A DNA stretch of 64,000 bases from Opitutales bacterium (GTDB lineage Bacteria > Verrucomicrobiota > Verrucomicrobiia > Opitutales > JABSRG01), in NCBI GenBank assembly GCA_028280845.1, contig JANQKZ010000009.1:1-64000 (forward strand), in the 5' to 3' direction. The notes under the pieces are model-generated. The model was not told the origin of the DNA, ran no database searches, and worked only from the letters and a program-made list of their open reading frames with translations. Shown piece after piece: positions 1 through 9,182 of the stretch. Every line of letters begins with the position of its first letter. Position 1 is the stretch's first letter. A program made the position numbers and the translations under genes.

Positions 1-3
1 CAT
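1..3 (-). other. Start codon of the next minus-strand gene (cut by window edge)
   Basis: Read on the minus strand, the menF stop codon TAA is followed five bases later by an ATG at the very edge of the window. Such close spacing suggests a second gene translated from the same mRNA. In menaquinone operons the gene after menF is often menD, but nothing of the product is visible here, so the identity is a guess. Confidence 0.35.
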
Positions 4-8
4 GGCCG

Positions 9-1436
9 TTAAGTTTTGAGAGCCGGTAGCACCGCCTCCAGCTTTAAATTGGTTTCAGCCAACTCCTTTTCCGGATTCGACCCCGCGACGATCCCACTAC
101 CGGCGTAGACACGAGCGAGGGTCCCATCGATCATGGCAGATCGTATGGCTACGACCATCTCTCCATTACCCCGGTAGTCAAAAAAGCCCAGCGCGCCAGC
201 ATAGAGGCTGCGATCGAAGGGCTCAATCCCGGGAATTGCTCTGGAAGTAGCTTCGCGTGGACTCCCACCTACCGCGGGGGTGGGATGCAAGGCCCGCAAC
301 ACCTTTAGGAGATGACCTCCGTCAGGCAATTCGGATTCGAGTGGAGTCCACAGATGCTGAACATTGGATAATTTCATCAGGTCCGGGGGCGGAACCGTCT
401 TCAGATCCATTCCCATACTGGCGAATCGCCGCCGGATGGCATCAATGACTACCTGGTGCTCTCTCAAATCCTTTTCGCTCCCCAACAGTTCACTGGCCAA
501 ACGCGCATCGCTCCCCACGTCAGCGCCCCTCTGGATGGTTCCCGCCAGAGCCATGGTTTTGACGCGCGACTGTTCGACTTTTACGAGCCGCTCCGGGGTA
601 GCCCCAATGAAACTTTGTCCCTTGCCATTGGCAAAAGAGAAGGCATAGCACCCGGTAAACTTCCCTCGAAGTCGATCCAGAACCCGCAGGGGCTCATAGG
701 GCGCGGATCGCTCCAGGTCCAGGGCCCGGGCCAGCACAATTTTCTCAAACTCTCTGTCATCGATTCGGGTCAACGCATTGCCTACCATTTGGAGAAAAAT
801 ACCATCCCCACCCGCTTCGGAAACGTTCACATCCGAGAGCTTGGTCAATGTTTCAGATTCAGGTACGGATTGATATTGAAAACGTCCAAACTTCTCGTGC
901 GCGGCCCAAACCCGCATCGCATCGGCCCTGAAGGACTCGTGGGGTTGTATCAGGATGTTCGCTACAGCGGAATAATAACCTCCTTTGCGCGCCACTTGCC
1001 ATCGGGGCACAAAGACCGAAGCTGGTTCAAATCGGGTCTCTGAGTCCACTTCGTCTGCAAAGGTGAACCCGCAGAAGAAATGAGGGCCGGTAAAAGGCAG
1101 ATCCAGTTCCCCAATAGCAATGGTATTGCCCAATACCTCTCGGCTGAACTCCAGGGCCTGATCCATTCGATCCGCTCCCCGGAAACTTTGTCCCACCACG
1201 GCCTCAGCCCCCGCGATCGCCTCCCCGGAGTCGACCCGTTCCAGGTAGAAGTGCTGGGCTTCCGCTTCGAAAATGGAATCCAGAACCGCTAAGGGCTCAA
1301 TGTGCTTCACCCCCAGACTGATACTGACCAGCTGAGCCTTGCCTTCCCCTCGAGCCTGCTCCTGACATCGGTCCAGAAAGCGGACCATTGACTCCAGGTC
1401 ACGGCCAGGAAATTGATCTGCAGGAACGATTTGCAT
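9..1436 (-). CDS. menF: Isochorismate synthase
   Basis: Converts chorismate to isochorismate, the first step of menaquinone synthesis, in the cytosol. The 475-residue protein has the full chorismate-binding enzyme fold in its C-terminal half: KIVLAR (about 232-237, with the catalytic lysine), GATPERL (278-284), ALAGT (296-300), GSEKDLREHQ (319-328), HPTPAVGG (384-391) and AGSGIVAGSNPEKE (444-457). Length is usual for MenF/EntC; the anthranilate and aminodeoxychorismate synthases of the same fold carry different motifs around the basic lysine. The following gene on the same strand begins five bases after the stop, so menF is probably the first or an early gene of a men operon. The start ATG at 1436 has no obvious ribosome binding site. 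EntC (siderophore pathway) is the alternative; the menaquinone role is preferred because no siderophore gene is near. Confidence 0.92.
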   Translation of the reverse strand: MQIVPADQFPGRDLESMVRFLDRCQEQARGEGKAQLVSISLGVKHIEPLAVLDSIFEAEAQHFYLERVDSGEAIAGAEAVVGQSFRGADRMDQALEFSREVLGNTIAIGELDLPFTGPHFFCGFTFADEVDSETRFEPASVFVPRWQVARKGGYYSAVANILIQPHESFRADAMRVWAAHEKFGRFQYQSVPESETLTKLSDVNVSEAGGDGIFLQMVGNALTRIDDREFEKIVLARALDLERSAPYEPLRVLDRLRGKFTGCYAFSFANGKGQSFIGATPERLVKVEQSRVKTMALAGTIQRGADVGSDARLASELLGSEKDLREHQVVIDAIRRRFASMGMDLKTVPPPDLMKLSNVQHLWTPLESELPDGGHLLKVLRALHPTPAVGGSPREATSRAIPGIEPFDRSLYAGALGFFDYRGNGEMVVAIRSAMIDGTLARVYAGSGIVAGSNPEKELAETNLKLEAVLPALKT

Positions 1437-1543
1437 GAGGTATTAGGTTGTAACAAGGAGCTGGCAACAGGCTGTTAGAAGAACATAGATCCAGAACAAT
1501 CCTCCGCAACCCAGAGAGCCGGCAAAGCGGGCGGCGAAACAAC

Positions 1544-3073
1544 TCAGTTCGGGCGGGGAAACAGAATCACTTTTTCACCTAAGGTATTTCCCTGGAGGCG
1601 ATCATCCCAGACCAAGGTGGATGGATTCCAGCGGTCAGCTGGTTTTTCGTCCAGAAGGCCGAGGATCTTATCCGAAATTCCCGGCATAACGGGTTTCAAG
1701 AGAATGACCGCGAGCCGCAAGCCTTCAGCCATCGTGGCCAGGCTGGTCTTCAATGTTTCCCGGTCTGCCGGCTCTTCCGATTTGGCCAGCTTCCAGGGCG
1801 CTCGAATTTCAGCGTAGCGGTTAATCCCACGAATGAAGCCGAAGGTTTTATCCAGGCCAGTGTGAAATTGGAATCCTTCATATAATTCCAGAACCTCCTT
1901 CACCGTGGACTCCCAATGGGCCTTCAATTCCGCTTCCGGGTCTTCATGCAGCGTCGCTTCCGGGATCAGGCCACCGCAGTAGCGGGACCCCATATTCAGC
2001 AGACGGCTCACCAGGTTTCCCAAGTCATTGCCCAGATCACTGGTATAGCGGGAAAGGAAGAGTTGGACGGAAAACTCGCTGTCTTGCCCGACATTCATTT
2101 CACGCGTAACAAAATAACGAAAAGCATCGGCCCCGAACTGATCAATCATGTCGAGAGGGTCCACGGCCTCCCCCGTGCTCTTCGACATTTTAGCCCCGCT
2201 CTGCATCCAGAATCCGTGAACCAGGAGGTGCTTCGGAAGCTCGATCCCGCTAGCCTTCAGCATAATGGGCCAATACACACTATGTGAGGGCACCAGAATA
2301 TCCTTACCAATGACGTGGTAATCAGCCGGCCAGGTCTGGTTGAACGAGTCTTCGCCGAATCCGACCGCAGAGATGTAGTTGATTAACGCATCAAACCATA
2401 CGTAGGTAACGTAGCCGGGATCAAACGGCATTGGGATCCCCCAGCTCAGACGCTCGACCGGCCGGGTAATGCACAGGTCATTGATGGGGTTTTTGAGAAA
2501 CTCAACCACCTGCTTTTGGCGAAATCGAGGAAAGATGAATTCGGGATTCGCCTCGAGGTATTCAATCAACCAGTCCTGATACTTACTCAGCTTGAAAAAG
2601 TAATTCGTTTCACTGATTTCAATCACCTCGCCAAAGAGCTCAGGCCATTCCCCATTGACCTGCTCCTTTTCAGTCACGAACTGTTCCTGGCGAACGCTAT
2701 AATACCCTTCATACGTATCCTGGTAAATCTCTCCCTTATCATAGAGATCTTGCAGGATTCGACTGACAACCGCCTTATGCCGCTCCTCGGTGGTGCGGAT
2801 AAAGTCGTCATTTGAAATTTCCAACCGTTTACAGAGGTTCTTAAACTGGGGCGCGACATCATCGACCAGCTCCTGGGCAGAACGTCCCGCCCGGTCAGCC
2901 GTTTGCTGAATTTTCTGTCCGTGCTCATCCAGCCCGGTTAGGAAATGTACGCGATCACCCATCATGCGACGATACCGGGCGACCACATCGGTCAGCACCT
3001 TTTCGTAGGCATGCCCCAGGTGGGGAGCACCATTTGCATAATCAATGGCTGTGGTGATATAGAACTGTTTCAT
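1544..3073 (-). CDS. metG: Methionyl-tRNA synthetase
   Basis: Charges tRNA-Met with methionine. Class I signatures are present: HLGH at about residues 18-21 and KMSKS at about 295-299. The start at 3073 gives the usual MetG N-terminus (MKQFYIT); an in-frame ATG two codons upstream is equally possible, and a longer reading upstream would overlap the preceding gene and add no conserved sequence. At 509 residues it lacks the C-terminal tRNA-binding extension seen in E. coli-length enzymes. The connective-peptide knuckle that usually carries zinc cysteines reads SVRQEQF and EWPELFGE here, so the CxxC pairs are absent, as in the zinc-free class of MetG. It follows the phosphoesterase gene on the same strand after 62 bases. 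Confidence 0.95.
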   Translation of the reverse strand: MKQFYITTAIDYANGAPHLGHAYEKVLTDVVARYRRMMGDRVHFLTGLDEHGQKIQQTADRAGRSAQELVDDVAPQFKNLCKRLEISNDDFIRTTEERHKAVVSRILQDLYDKGEIYQDTYEGYYSVRQEQFVTEKEQVNGEWPELFGEVIEISETNYFFKLSKYQDWLIEYLEANPEFIFPRFRQKQVVEFLKNPINDLCITRPVERLSWGIPMPFDPGYVTYVWFDALINYISAVGFGEDSFNQTWPADYHVIGKDILVPSHSVYWPIMLKASGIELPKHLLVHGFWMQSGAKMSKSTGEAVDPLDMIDQFGADAFRYFVTREMNVGQDSEFSVQLFLSRYTSDLGNDLGNLVSRLLNMGSRYCGGLIPEATLHEDPEAELKAHWESTVKEVLELYEGFQFHTGLDKTFGFIRGINRYAEIRAPWKLAKSEEPADRETLKTSLATMAEGLRLAVILLKPVMPGISDKILGLLDEKPADRWNPSTLVWDDRLQGNTLGEKVILFPRPN

Positions 3074-3135
3074 TTCCATTAGGTTGGGGGCAAACAGGTA
3101 ATATGAGGGAGGATACTCCCTCAGGCAAGAAACAC

Positions 3136-4683
3136 CTACCGTATAAAAGGATAATACCAATCCCCGGTTCTGATGATAAATTGTTGCCGGCCGCGGTGCT
3201 CACCAAACTCCCCGTAAAAGCGAACGGGGTCGCCCAGCGGACGCTCCTTTAAATTCAGAAAGGGGCCAACTTCTTCTGACCAGATCCGAAACCGTTCACC
3301 GTCCACCTCCACCATGAGCGGATCGATCGATACAAGAGTGCCTTCAATCAGGAAGAGAGATCCATAGCTAGGCACCCGGTCCCCGTCGGACCGACCCACG
3401 AGATTGCTTGCTGGAGAAGCGGCCTCCAGATCGATATGCGCATAGTTGATCCGCATCAGCTCGGTCTGACCTTCAGGAGTCCGGCTGGGATTATTCAACT
3501 GCTTGAACCCCGGTTCTTTCCCACCGGTAACTCGAAAGCGCGCATACACCGGAAGATGATCGCTATATCCACCACCCGCTTCTCCGGCAAAGTACCACCG
3601 AATAGGTGCATCATGAGGAGCGCTCACGTTCTCTCCGGGAAGCATCAACCTCCCAAAAGACTGATCCACATATTGGACACCAATCCCATCATATAATCCG
3701 GGGGTGATGAGGATCTGCATCAAGGTGCTGAGCCGTGATTGATATACCTCGCTGAACCGCTCCTCCTCCGGCAGCTCAAACCAGAGGTTGTAAAGATCGG
3801 GTCCACCCTCCGTCTGAAGAGCTAGCTCGTCTCCCTGGCTTTGCAAGACGTCAATCACTCCGGTAGGCACCTCAGGCAGGACAAAATTCTGGTTGTAATT
3901 ACTGTTAAAATCCCCGCCCAAAATGATATCAGCCCGCGGATTCTTGGACAGGATCATATCGATTCGATTCCGCAAAACTTCGGCGTTTTGATAGCGGGTT
4001 GGCTCCGAATCCTTGCTGGAAGCACCGGATTTCCAATGATTACACAGCAGGTAGAGCGGTTCTCCGTTGATATCGATTTCCACCTCTAAAATATCCCGGG
4101 CGTCTTCGGTGGGGAAATTGCGAACGGCCGAAAATGGATATTTGGAAAAAACTGCATTCGTGTGGGCTTTGACATTGTCGTCGATGGGGCGAGGCCGCTG
4201 AATCGTGATAAAGTAGGGCCCGAGTCCCTCATCTTGCATAAATTTCAAAAGGAAGGCCTCAACGGGTAGATCGGCGATCTCTGCATCAAAATCGACTGTC
4301 AGGAGCTCGGAAACGGAACGCCCCGCATATCGACTCAGGAATCCATCGTAATCGAACTCCCCCCCCTGAACCGGAGTACGATCATATTCAAACTCATTGA
4401 AAAGTATAATCTCAGGCCCTGCCCCATCGTTTACCGCCTGAACCACCCGTGTAATATTCTCTAACTTGGTCAGGAATTTCCGCGGAGAATAGGGGTTGGG
4501 GTTGCCCGTTTCTTCGAATCGATAATCGGAAAAGAGTGCCACCCCATCTACATCAAATAGGTTCTCCACATTGTAGACGAGAACCGTAAACTCCTCATTG
4601 GGATATATTTCCTCTGATTGACACCCACTCAAGGCGACAGCCAAACCAAGCAGTGAAGCAAGTAGAGACAGCGGTGTTTTCAT
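3136..4683 (-). CDS. Secreted lipoprotein of the endonuclease/exonuclease/phosphatase family
   Basis: Predicted metal-dependent phosphoesterase exported and lipid-anchored. The start at 4683 yields a lipoprotein signal peptide ending in the lipobox LSGC at about residue 20; an in-frame codon 42 bases upstream would put a poor leader before it. The catalytic core shows the family hallmarks in order: VYNVENLFD near the N-terminus, NEFEYD, the LCNHWKS segment, GGDFNSN and a late SDHLPVYARF with the catalytic Asp-His. The last 120 residues after the nuclease domain look like a separate beta-rich domain (GRSDGDRVPSYG, then SIDPLMVEVDGERF), possibly OB-like. Substrate unknown: extracellular DNA, phospholipid or inositol phosphate are all possible within the family. 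About 515 residues. Confidence 0.85.
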   Translation of the reverse strand: MKTPLSLLASLLGLAVALSGCQSEEIYPNEEFTVLVYNVENLFDVDGVALFSDYRFEETGNPNPYSPRKFLTKLENITRVVQAVNDGAGPEIILFNEFEYDRTPVQGGEFDYDGFLSRYAGRSVSELLTVDFDAEIADLPVEAFLLKFMQDEGLGPYFITIQRPRPIDDNVKAHTNAVFSKYPFSAVRNFPTEDARDILEVEIDINGEPLYLLCNHWKSGASSKDSEPTRYQNAEVLRNRIDMILSKNPRADIILGGDFNSNYNQNFVLPEVPTGVIDVLQSQGDELALQTEGGPDLYNLWFELPEEERFSEVYQSRLSTLMQILITPGLYDGIGVQYVDQSFGRLMLPGENVSAPHDAPIRWYFAGEAGGGYSDHLPVYARFRVTGGKEPGFKQLNNPSRTPEGQTELMRINYAHIDLEAASPASNLVGRSDGDRVPSYGSLFLIEGTLVSIDPLMVEVDGERFRIWSEEVGPFLNLKERPLGDPVRFYGEFGEHRGRQQFIIRTGDWYYPFIR

Positions 4684-4986
4684 AAGGCTGCCCAACCTAA
4701 GGCATAGCTCAAACGGTTCAAGCACCAGTTCGCTTAACCGGTAATTCTTTGTAAAAAAACAACTTCTTCAAATTCATGGAAACAAGACCCGCTTTACCGG
4801 CCTCTAAGCCTCGGTATGCAGCGCTGTTTGGTCTCGTATAATATGAGTTATTCCCCTACCAGTTAAGCATTTAAAAAATATATAAAGAATCGTTTAACAG
4901 CTTGTAAAAGTGGATATGCTCCCAGGACCAAACTTGACTCTCAAAAAGCCACACCTAACCTGCTAACATTGAAAAATCTCTGTCCT
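4684..4986. other. Divergent intergenic region, likely promoters
   Basis: This 303-base gap separates the minus-strand phosphoesterase from the plus-strand pseudopilin cluster. It is AT-rich from 4740 to 4910. A TATAAT hexamer lies at about 4839-4844 on the plus strand without a convincing -35 element. TTGACT at 4934-4939 has no good -10 partner. No ORF, tRNA or hairpin-terminator was found. Confidence 0.4.
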
Positions 4987-5550
4987 ATGCTCGCTCATAA
5001 ATCAACCAGGCGCAGGGGTATGTCCCTGATCGAGGTCGTGATTGCAACCGGAGTGCTTTCCATCACCGCGGCCGGCCTGCTCAGCGGTGTTTTCCAGACT
5101 CGCCGCTTTACCGAAGATAATATTTACGAAACGGCAGCCCTCAATGCGGTCTCCAGCTATATGGAGCAAATCAAAAGTATGCCATATGATACCGTTCTGG
5201 CTACTATGGGGGACCCCACTAATGTCCCCTTACCTACTGTCATTGACCACACGACTGCCGATCCCCTCCGGGCATATGTTTGGAATCATGGCACTAGCCT
5301 TTGGACCGGAGGAATCCCGAACGATAAGGTGATTACGATTAATGTGGATGATGCGGGAAACGTCATCGAGCGGATGGACCTGCGCGTCTATGCCTTCCTG
5401 ACTAATATCCAGGTCAGCGACTCCTTGCAGGCCATTGAGGTCCAGATCCTTTTCAATTGGAAACGCCAGAACGAGACTTGGCTCGGTATCTTCAATCAGA
5501 CACGGGTCGGCAACATGAAGTTTGTTCGGTCCAGCATAGAAACCTACTAG
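4987..5550 (+). CDS. Type II/IV pseudopilin, GspI/PilV-like
   Basis: Minor pseudopilin of a type II secretion or type IV pilus machine. With the ATG at 4987 it has a short basic leader (LAHKSTRRRG), a prepilin cleavage site after Gly11, Glu at +5 of the mature protein (MSLIE) and a hydrophobic helix up to about residue 35, followed by a soluble domain. A TTG 18 bases upstream is in frame but less likely. It opens a four-gene plus-strand run with gaps of 12, 20 and 3 bases. Position and N-terminus match GspI or PilV; the globular domain was not recognised, so the name is by context. Confidence 0.75.
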   Translation: MLAHKSTRRRGMSLIEVVIATGVLSITAAGLLSGVFQTRRFTEDNIYETAALNAVSSYMEQIKSMPYDTVLATMGDPTNVPLPTVIDHTTADPLRAYVWNHGTSLWTGGIPNDKVITINVDDAGNVIERMDLRVYAFLTNIQVSDSLQAIEVQILFNWKRQNETWLGIFNQTRVGNMKFVRSSIETY

Positions 5551-5562
5551 CACCCTAGACCT

Positions 5563-6216
5563 ATGCCGCTCCCCCCCAATAAAAAATCAGCTTACTCTCT
5601 GGTCGAAATTTTGATGGTGATGGGAATCCTCGGATTCCTCATGGTCGGCGTCCTCGGGATTTTTATCCAATCTCACAACGGGATGTTTGTCAGTGTTGAG
5701 AAAACGAAGATCAACCGGGACATGCGCATGTTTACCGGAGATATGGCCAATGTCGCCCGCAGCTCAAACCATTTCTTTATTTATGAAAGTTTTGATGCCG
5801 TTGACCGCAATGACGTGCTCGATCGCAAGACCCGCACGCAAACCGGAGATTTCCTCGTCCTCGTCTCTCAGGAACCCTACCCCAACCCCGATGATGATTT
5901 TCACATCACCCGCATTGTCGGCTACTACCGGAATGCTGCGACTGGCGCACTCGGGCCGGTAATGAAATTTGAAATCGATTACACCCCGGCCAATTACAAA
6001 AAGGCCTCCACGAACCAAATTGAAACCCTGCTTCCCGCAGCAGGCACCAAAGGCACGCACGAAAAGATCGTGGAAATGTCAGAGGGACTGGCCAATGGCA
6101 GCCTCTTCATGAACTATGAAGATCGGAGTATCATGATCAAGGGGCAGATTTACCACGGGAATGAATACAAACGTCTCACGGACACCTATAACCTTACCGT
6201 CACTCCTCGCGGTTAA
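5563..6216 (+). CDS. Pseudopilin, GspJ/PilW-like
   Basis: Second minor pseudopilin, 217 residues. The N-terminus has a basic leader (PPNKKSA) and then YSLVEILMVMG, giving Glu at +5, but the residue before the cleavage point is Ala rather than the usual Gly. The hydrophobic helix continues to about residue 36. The next segment (INRDMRMFTGDMANVARSSN) is the polar helix extension typical of GspJ/PilW-type subunits. It starts 12 bases after the upstream pseudopilin. Function is inferred: part of the pilus-tip or pseudopilus-tip complex. Confidence 0.75.
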   Translation: MPLPPNKKSAYSLVEILMVMGILGFLMVGVLGIFIQSHNGMFVSVEKTKINRDMRMFTGDMANVARSSNHFFIYESFDAVDRNDVLDRKTRTQTGDFLVLVSQEPYPNPDDDFHITRIVGYYRNAATGALGPVMKFEIDYTPANYKKASTNQIETLLPAAGTKGTHEKIVEMSEGLANGSLFMNYEDRSIMIKGQIYHGNEYKRLTDTYNLTVTPRG

Positions 6217-6236
6217 TTCGTAACTCCGGAATCTCC

Positions 6237-8432
6237 ATGAAGCCGACCTCCCCCCTTTTCGCTCAACGCCCCCGTAACAAACGCCGGGGCTCCGCCATCG
6301 CAATCACCATGATCCTCATGCTGGGAGCCTCTCTCATCATGGGAAGTATTTTACGATTTTCTGCCAATGAACGGCGCCTGAACCAACGTCAGCGGCTCTG
6401 GCTAGAAGCTAAATTCGCCGCCGAATCCCTCGCCGAGTACGGCTTTGCCGATCTTCGCAAACGGTTTGATTCCAATAACGCCTTCCCCGAAGACGGGTTG
6501 ATGCCAACCAACAATCCGGTCTGGCTGCCCACCCGTGTCTACGATATTTTTGATCCGAACACGACCAGTTACTGGTGGAAAACCAATGTCAAACTCCCTG
6601 ATGAAACCGCCTATGAGGCCTTGCGAACCGCTGGCACTTATCCCGCCTGGGGCACCTACGATACGGAAATCATCGCCGGGATTGTCCCCAAAGGAGTGTG
6701 GACTTACATCGACCCAAATATCCCTGGAAACGAGACGGACAAATTGAAAGGTCGTACCGTCTTTGCCCGGGGAATCGCCCTCTATGCCAAGGCAACAGTT
6801 CGCGATCCCGTCTCGGGGAAAGAGGAATCGGCCTACTGTCACCAGATCCTTCAAGTGCGGGACGCCCCCCTCTTCTCCCACGCCATCTTTTACAACATGA
6901 CGATGGAAATTGCCCCAGGTCCTCGCATGGATGTCCGCGGAGCAGTTCATGTAAACGGCGACCTCTATGTACAGGCAGGCAACCAGCTCAACTTTTATGA
7001 CCAGGTAACGATCGCAGGAAAGCTCTATCATGGCCGCCATCCGGACAGCGGAAAAAGTGATTCCTACAATCCGGTCAATTTTATCGACGCCAGCAGCACC
7101 CTCCGTTCCATGGAAAGTGGAGGGACCTGGCTGGACAGCGATGTCGCGGACTTTGTCGACCTTGCCTCGGCCCGCTGGCAGGGCAATTTAATGACCTCTG
7201 GTCACCATGTGGAAAGCAAGCTCCTCCTGGAAATTCCTGACTATGTAGATGATGATCCGTCTACCGCAGCAGTAGACGACGCCTTGAATTACGGTTATGA
7301 AATCATCACTAAGGCAAGGAACCTGAACGACACTAATTATTCAAAAACCCGGGAGGAGCAGAAATTCTCTTACAAGGCAGGGCTCACCATCAAGGTCGAC
7401 ACCACCGGCAATACCGTCTCCTTTGTCACTTACCAGCGAGATGCGAATGGGAATCTTCTCTACGACGCGGGCACCGGTGCGCCGCTGACGACCACACTGA
7501 CCCCAACCAGTACTTTTGCCACGGTCGACCTGTTTTCCAGCTCCGGCTCCGGGTCCTCTGAAACCGTCACCGGTGGCCTCCGGGACAAGCGCCGTGCCAA
7601 TAAAGGCATCGACTTGGTCGAAGTGGACATGGGCGCCCTACGGACTCTGGTTCACAACAATGACGCCACCGAATGGGGAGGTAGCACCGCTCAGAAACCC
7701 GAAAACTGGTGGAATGGTGTCGTCTTCGTCGAATTCCCGGAGACCGGGACGGCTGGCGCGGACGCGATTGCTTCGGCCCCGGATTATTGGGGCGTCAAGC
7801 TGCATAACGGCAAACAAATCCCCAATCCCACTTTTGCTCACAGCGACAGTGTTTACGGCACTAGCCTGGCGACCAACAACGTCATGTATGTGGAAGGTCA
7901 CTACAATGCAGACGGCGACTCCTCCACAGGAACCGCCAACGACCCGGATAACACAGATGTGACCGTCGAGCCGCCTGCCGCTCTTGCTGCCGACGCGATC
8001 AACATCCTGAGTTCGAATTGGGATGACTCTAAAAGCGGGCGACCTAAAGGTGAACGGACCGGCTCCTTCACCGAATTTTCCGCTGCAATCCTGACTGGCC
8101 TGACCCCATCTGGCAAAGGAGGTAGCAATTCTTACTCCGGTGGGACGGAAAACTTCCCCCGCTTCCTCGAACAATGGGGAGCTACCCTGCGCATGCGCGG
8201 TTCCGTCGTCTCCCTTTTTGAAAGTGAAATTGCAACCGAACCCTGGGGCTCGAGTGACGTTTACAGCGCCCCTACTCGGGACTGGGGATTCCACTCCCAA
8301 CTAGCCAAGGGCTACTACCCTCCGGGTACCCCCAACACACGAACCTATCGCAGGTTGGATTATAAGGATATGACCGAAACCGAATTCAATGCGGAAATTG
8401 CCGCGCTGAAAACTTACATTTCTACGCCTTAG
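6237..8432 (+). CDS. Large GspK/PilX-like pseudopilin
   Basis: 731-residue protein with a pilin-like N-terminus: basic NKRRG, then the hydrophobic AIAITMILMLGASLIMGSI. It lacks Glu at +5, a known property of GspK and PilX. The following helix (RQRLWLEAKFAAESLAEYGF, about 50-70) resembles the GspK/PilX region that packs against the other tip subunits. The rest is far longer than usual PilX and is Asn/Asp/Gly/Thr-rich; residues about 225-265 (MDVRGAVHVNGDLYVQ and after) look like a short beta-solenoid reminiscent of bactofilin-type repeats. Gene order I-J-K with the two upstream genes supports a tip role. The large extra domain may bind a surface or substrate; that is inference. Confidence 0.7.
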   Translation: MKPTSPLFAQRPRNKRRGSAIAITMILMLGASLIMGSILRFSANERRLNQRQRLWLEAKFAAESLAEYGFADLRKRFDSNNAFPEDGLMPTNNPVWLPTRVYDIFDPNTTSYWWKTNVKLPDETAYEALRTAGTYPAWGTYDTEIIAGIVPKGVWTYIDPNIPGNETDKLKGRTVFARGIALYAKATVRDPVSGKEESAYCHQILQVRDAPLFSHAIFYNMTMEIAPGPRMDVRGAVHVNGDLYVQAGNQLNFYDQVTIAGKLYHGRHPDSGKSDSYNPVNFIDASSTLRSMESGGTWLDSDVADFVDLASARWQGNLMTSGHHVESKLLLEIPDYVDDDPSTAAVDDALNYGYEIITKARNLNDTNYSKTREEQKFSYKAGLTIKVDTTGNTVSFVTYQRDANGNLLYDAGTGAPLTTTLTPTSTFATVDLFSSSGSGSSETVTGGLRDKRRANKGIDLVEVDMGALRTLVHNNDATEWGGSTAQKPENWWNGVVFVEFPETGTAGADAIASAPDYWGVKLHNGKQIPNPTFAHSDSVYGTSLATNNVMYVEGHYNADGDSSTGTANDPDNTDVTVEPPAALAADAINILSSNWDDSKSGRPKGERTGSFTEFSAAILTGLTPSGKGGSNSYSGGTENFPRFLEQWGATLRMRGSVVSLFESEIATEPWGSSDVYSAPTRDWGFHSQLAKGYYPPGTPNTRTYRRLDYKDMTETEFNAEIAALKTYISTP

Positions 8433-8435
8433 TCT

Positions 8436-9182
8436 ATGTCGCTTACACGATCTGTTGTTACTGGAATTCTGCTCCTGTTGTCCCTCACTCAAGGATTCGC
8501 ACAGAGTCAGGGGGCACCGGGGACTCCCATTGAAGAACCCACTGATTACAACCAATATATCATGGAAACCTTCACCGGGCAGCCCATCTACTGGCCCACC
8601 CGTGGACTTCCCAAATATGATATCCGGTATGAAAACGTGACCTTGGATGCGGTTCGCGTCACACGGACTTACTTCATTGGCCCCATCAATCTGATGTCGA
8701 ACCCCATTCAGGGATGGCAGCAGGTAGATCACTCCAAATCCCGGTTTTCCATGCTGTTTTTCATGGCTGCCGACCCTAATGTTCGACTCGGCATGACCGT
8801 GCTCCCTAAAGCCAATTTTATGCCGGAGTATTCTAAGGAAGCTTTAGGGCATTATGCAAAAGGCCTGCTCATGAGGAAACCGAAAAATACCTCGGTCTTC
8901 ATCACCTCCGATATAAATCAACCCCGAGATCGCCGAGACCCGACAGTCATCGGCAACTTCCCACTTACAATTGAATACAAGATTGTGGACGACACAGGTG
9001 AGCGCGCAACCCGACGGGTGCGCGATTACTTTGTCGAATATGAAGATATGTGGATCGCCTTTTCCTATAATGCGGTGGAAGAGCAGTTTGATTCCAGCCT
9101 GCCTGCCGTCCATTACTTATTCGCCTTCCTCGCTATTCCCAGCCTCGACGAAACTCCAGATTCCCTGTTGCAGTCAGAGTAA
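8436..9182 (+). CDS. Secreted protein of unknown function, last gene of the pseudopilin run
   Basis: Not recognised. 248 residues with a clear cleavable signal peptide (hydrophobic LLLLSLTQGFA, cut near residue 22) and no lipobox. The mature part is a soluble mixed domain with no repeats or cysteine pairs. It starts three bases after the pseudopilin stop, so it is almost surely cotranscribed with it and may be a periplasmic or outer-membrane partner of the pilus. Its last nine bases overlap the end of the convergent radical SAM gene. Confidence 0.65.
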   Translation: MSLTRSVVTGILLLLSLTQGFAQSQGAPGTPIEEPTDYNQYIMETFTGQPIYWPTRGLPKYDIRYENVTLDAVRVTRTYFIGPINLMSNPIQGWQQVDHSKSRFSMLFFMAADPNVRLGMTVLPKANFMPEYSKEALGHYAKGLLMRKPKNTSVFITSDINQPRDRRDPTVIGNFPLTIEYKIVDDTGERATRRVRDYFVEYEDMWIAFSYNAVEEQFDSSLPAVHYLFAFLAIPSLDETPDSLLQSE

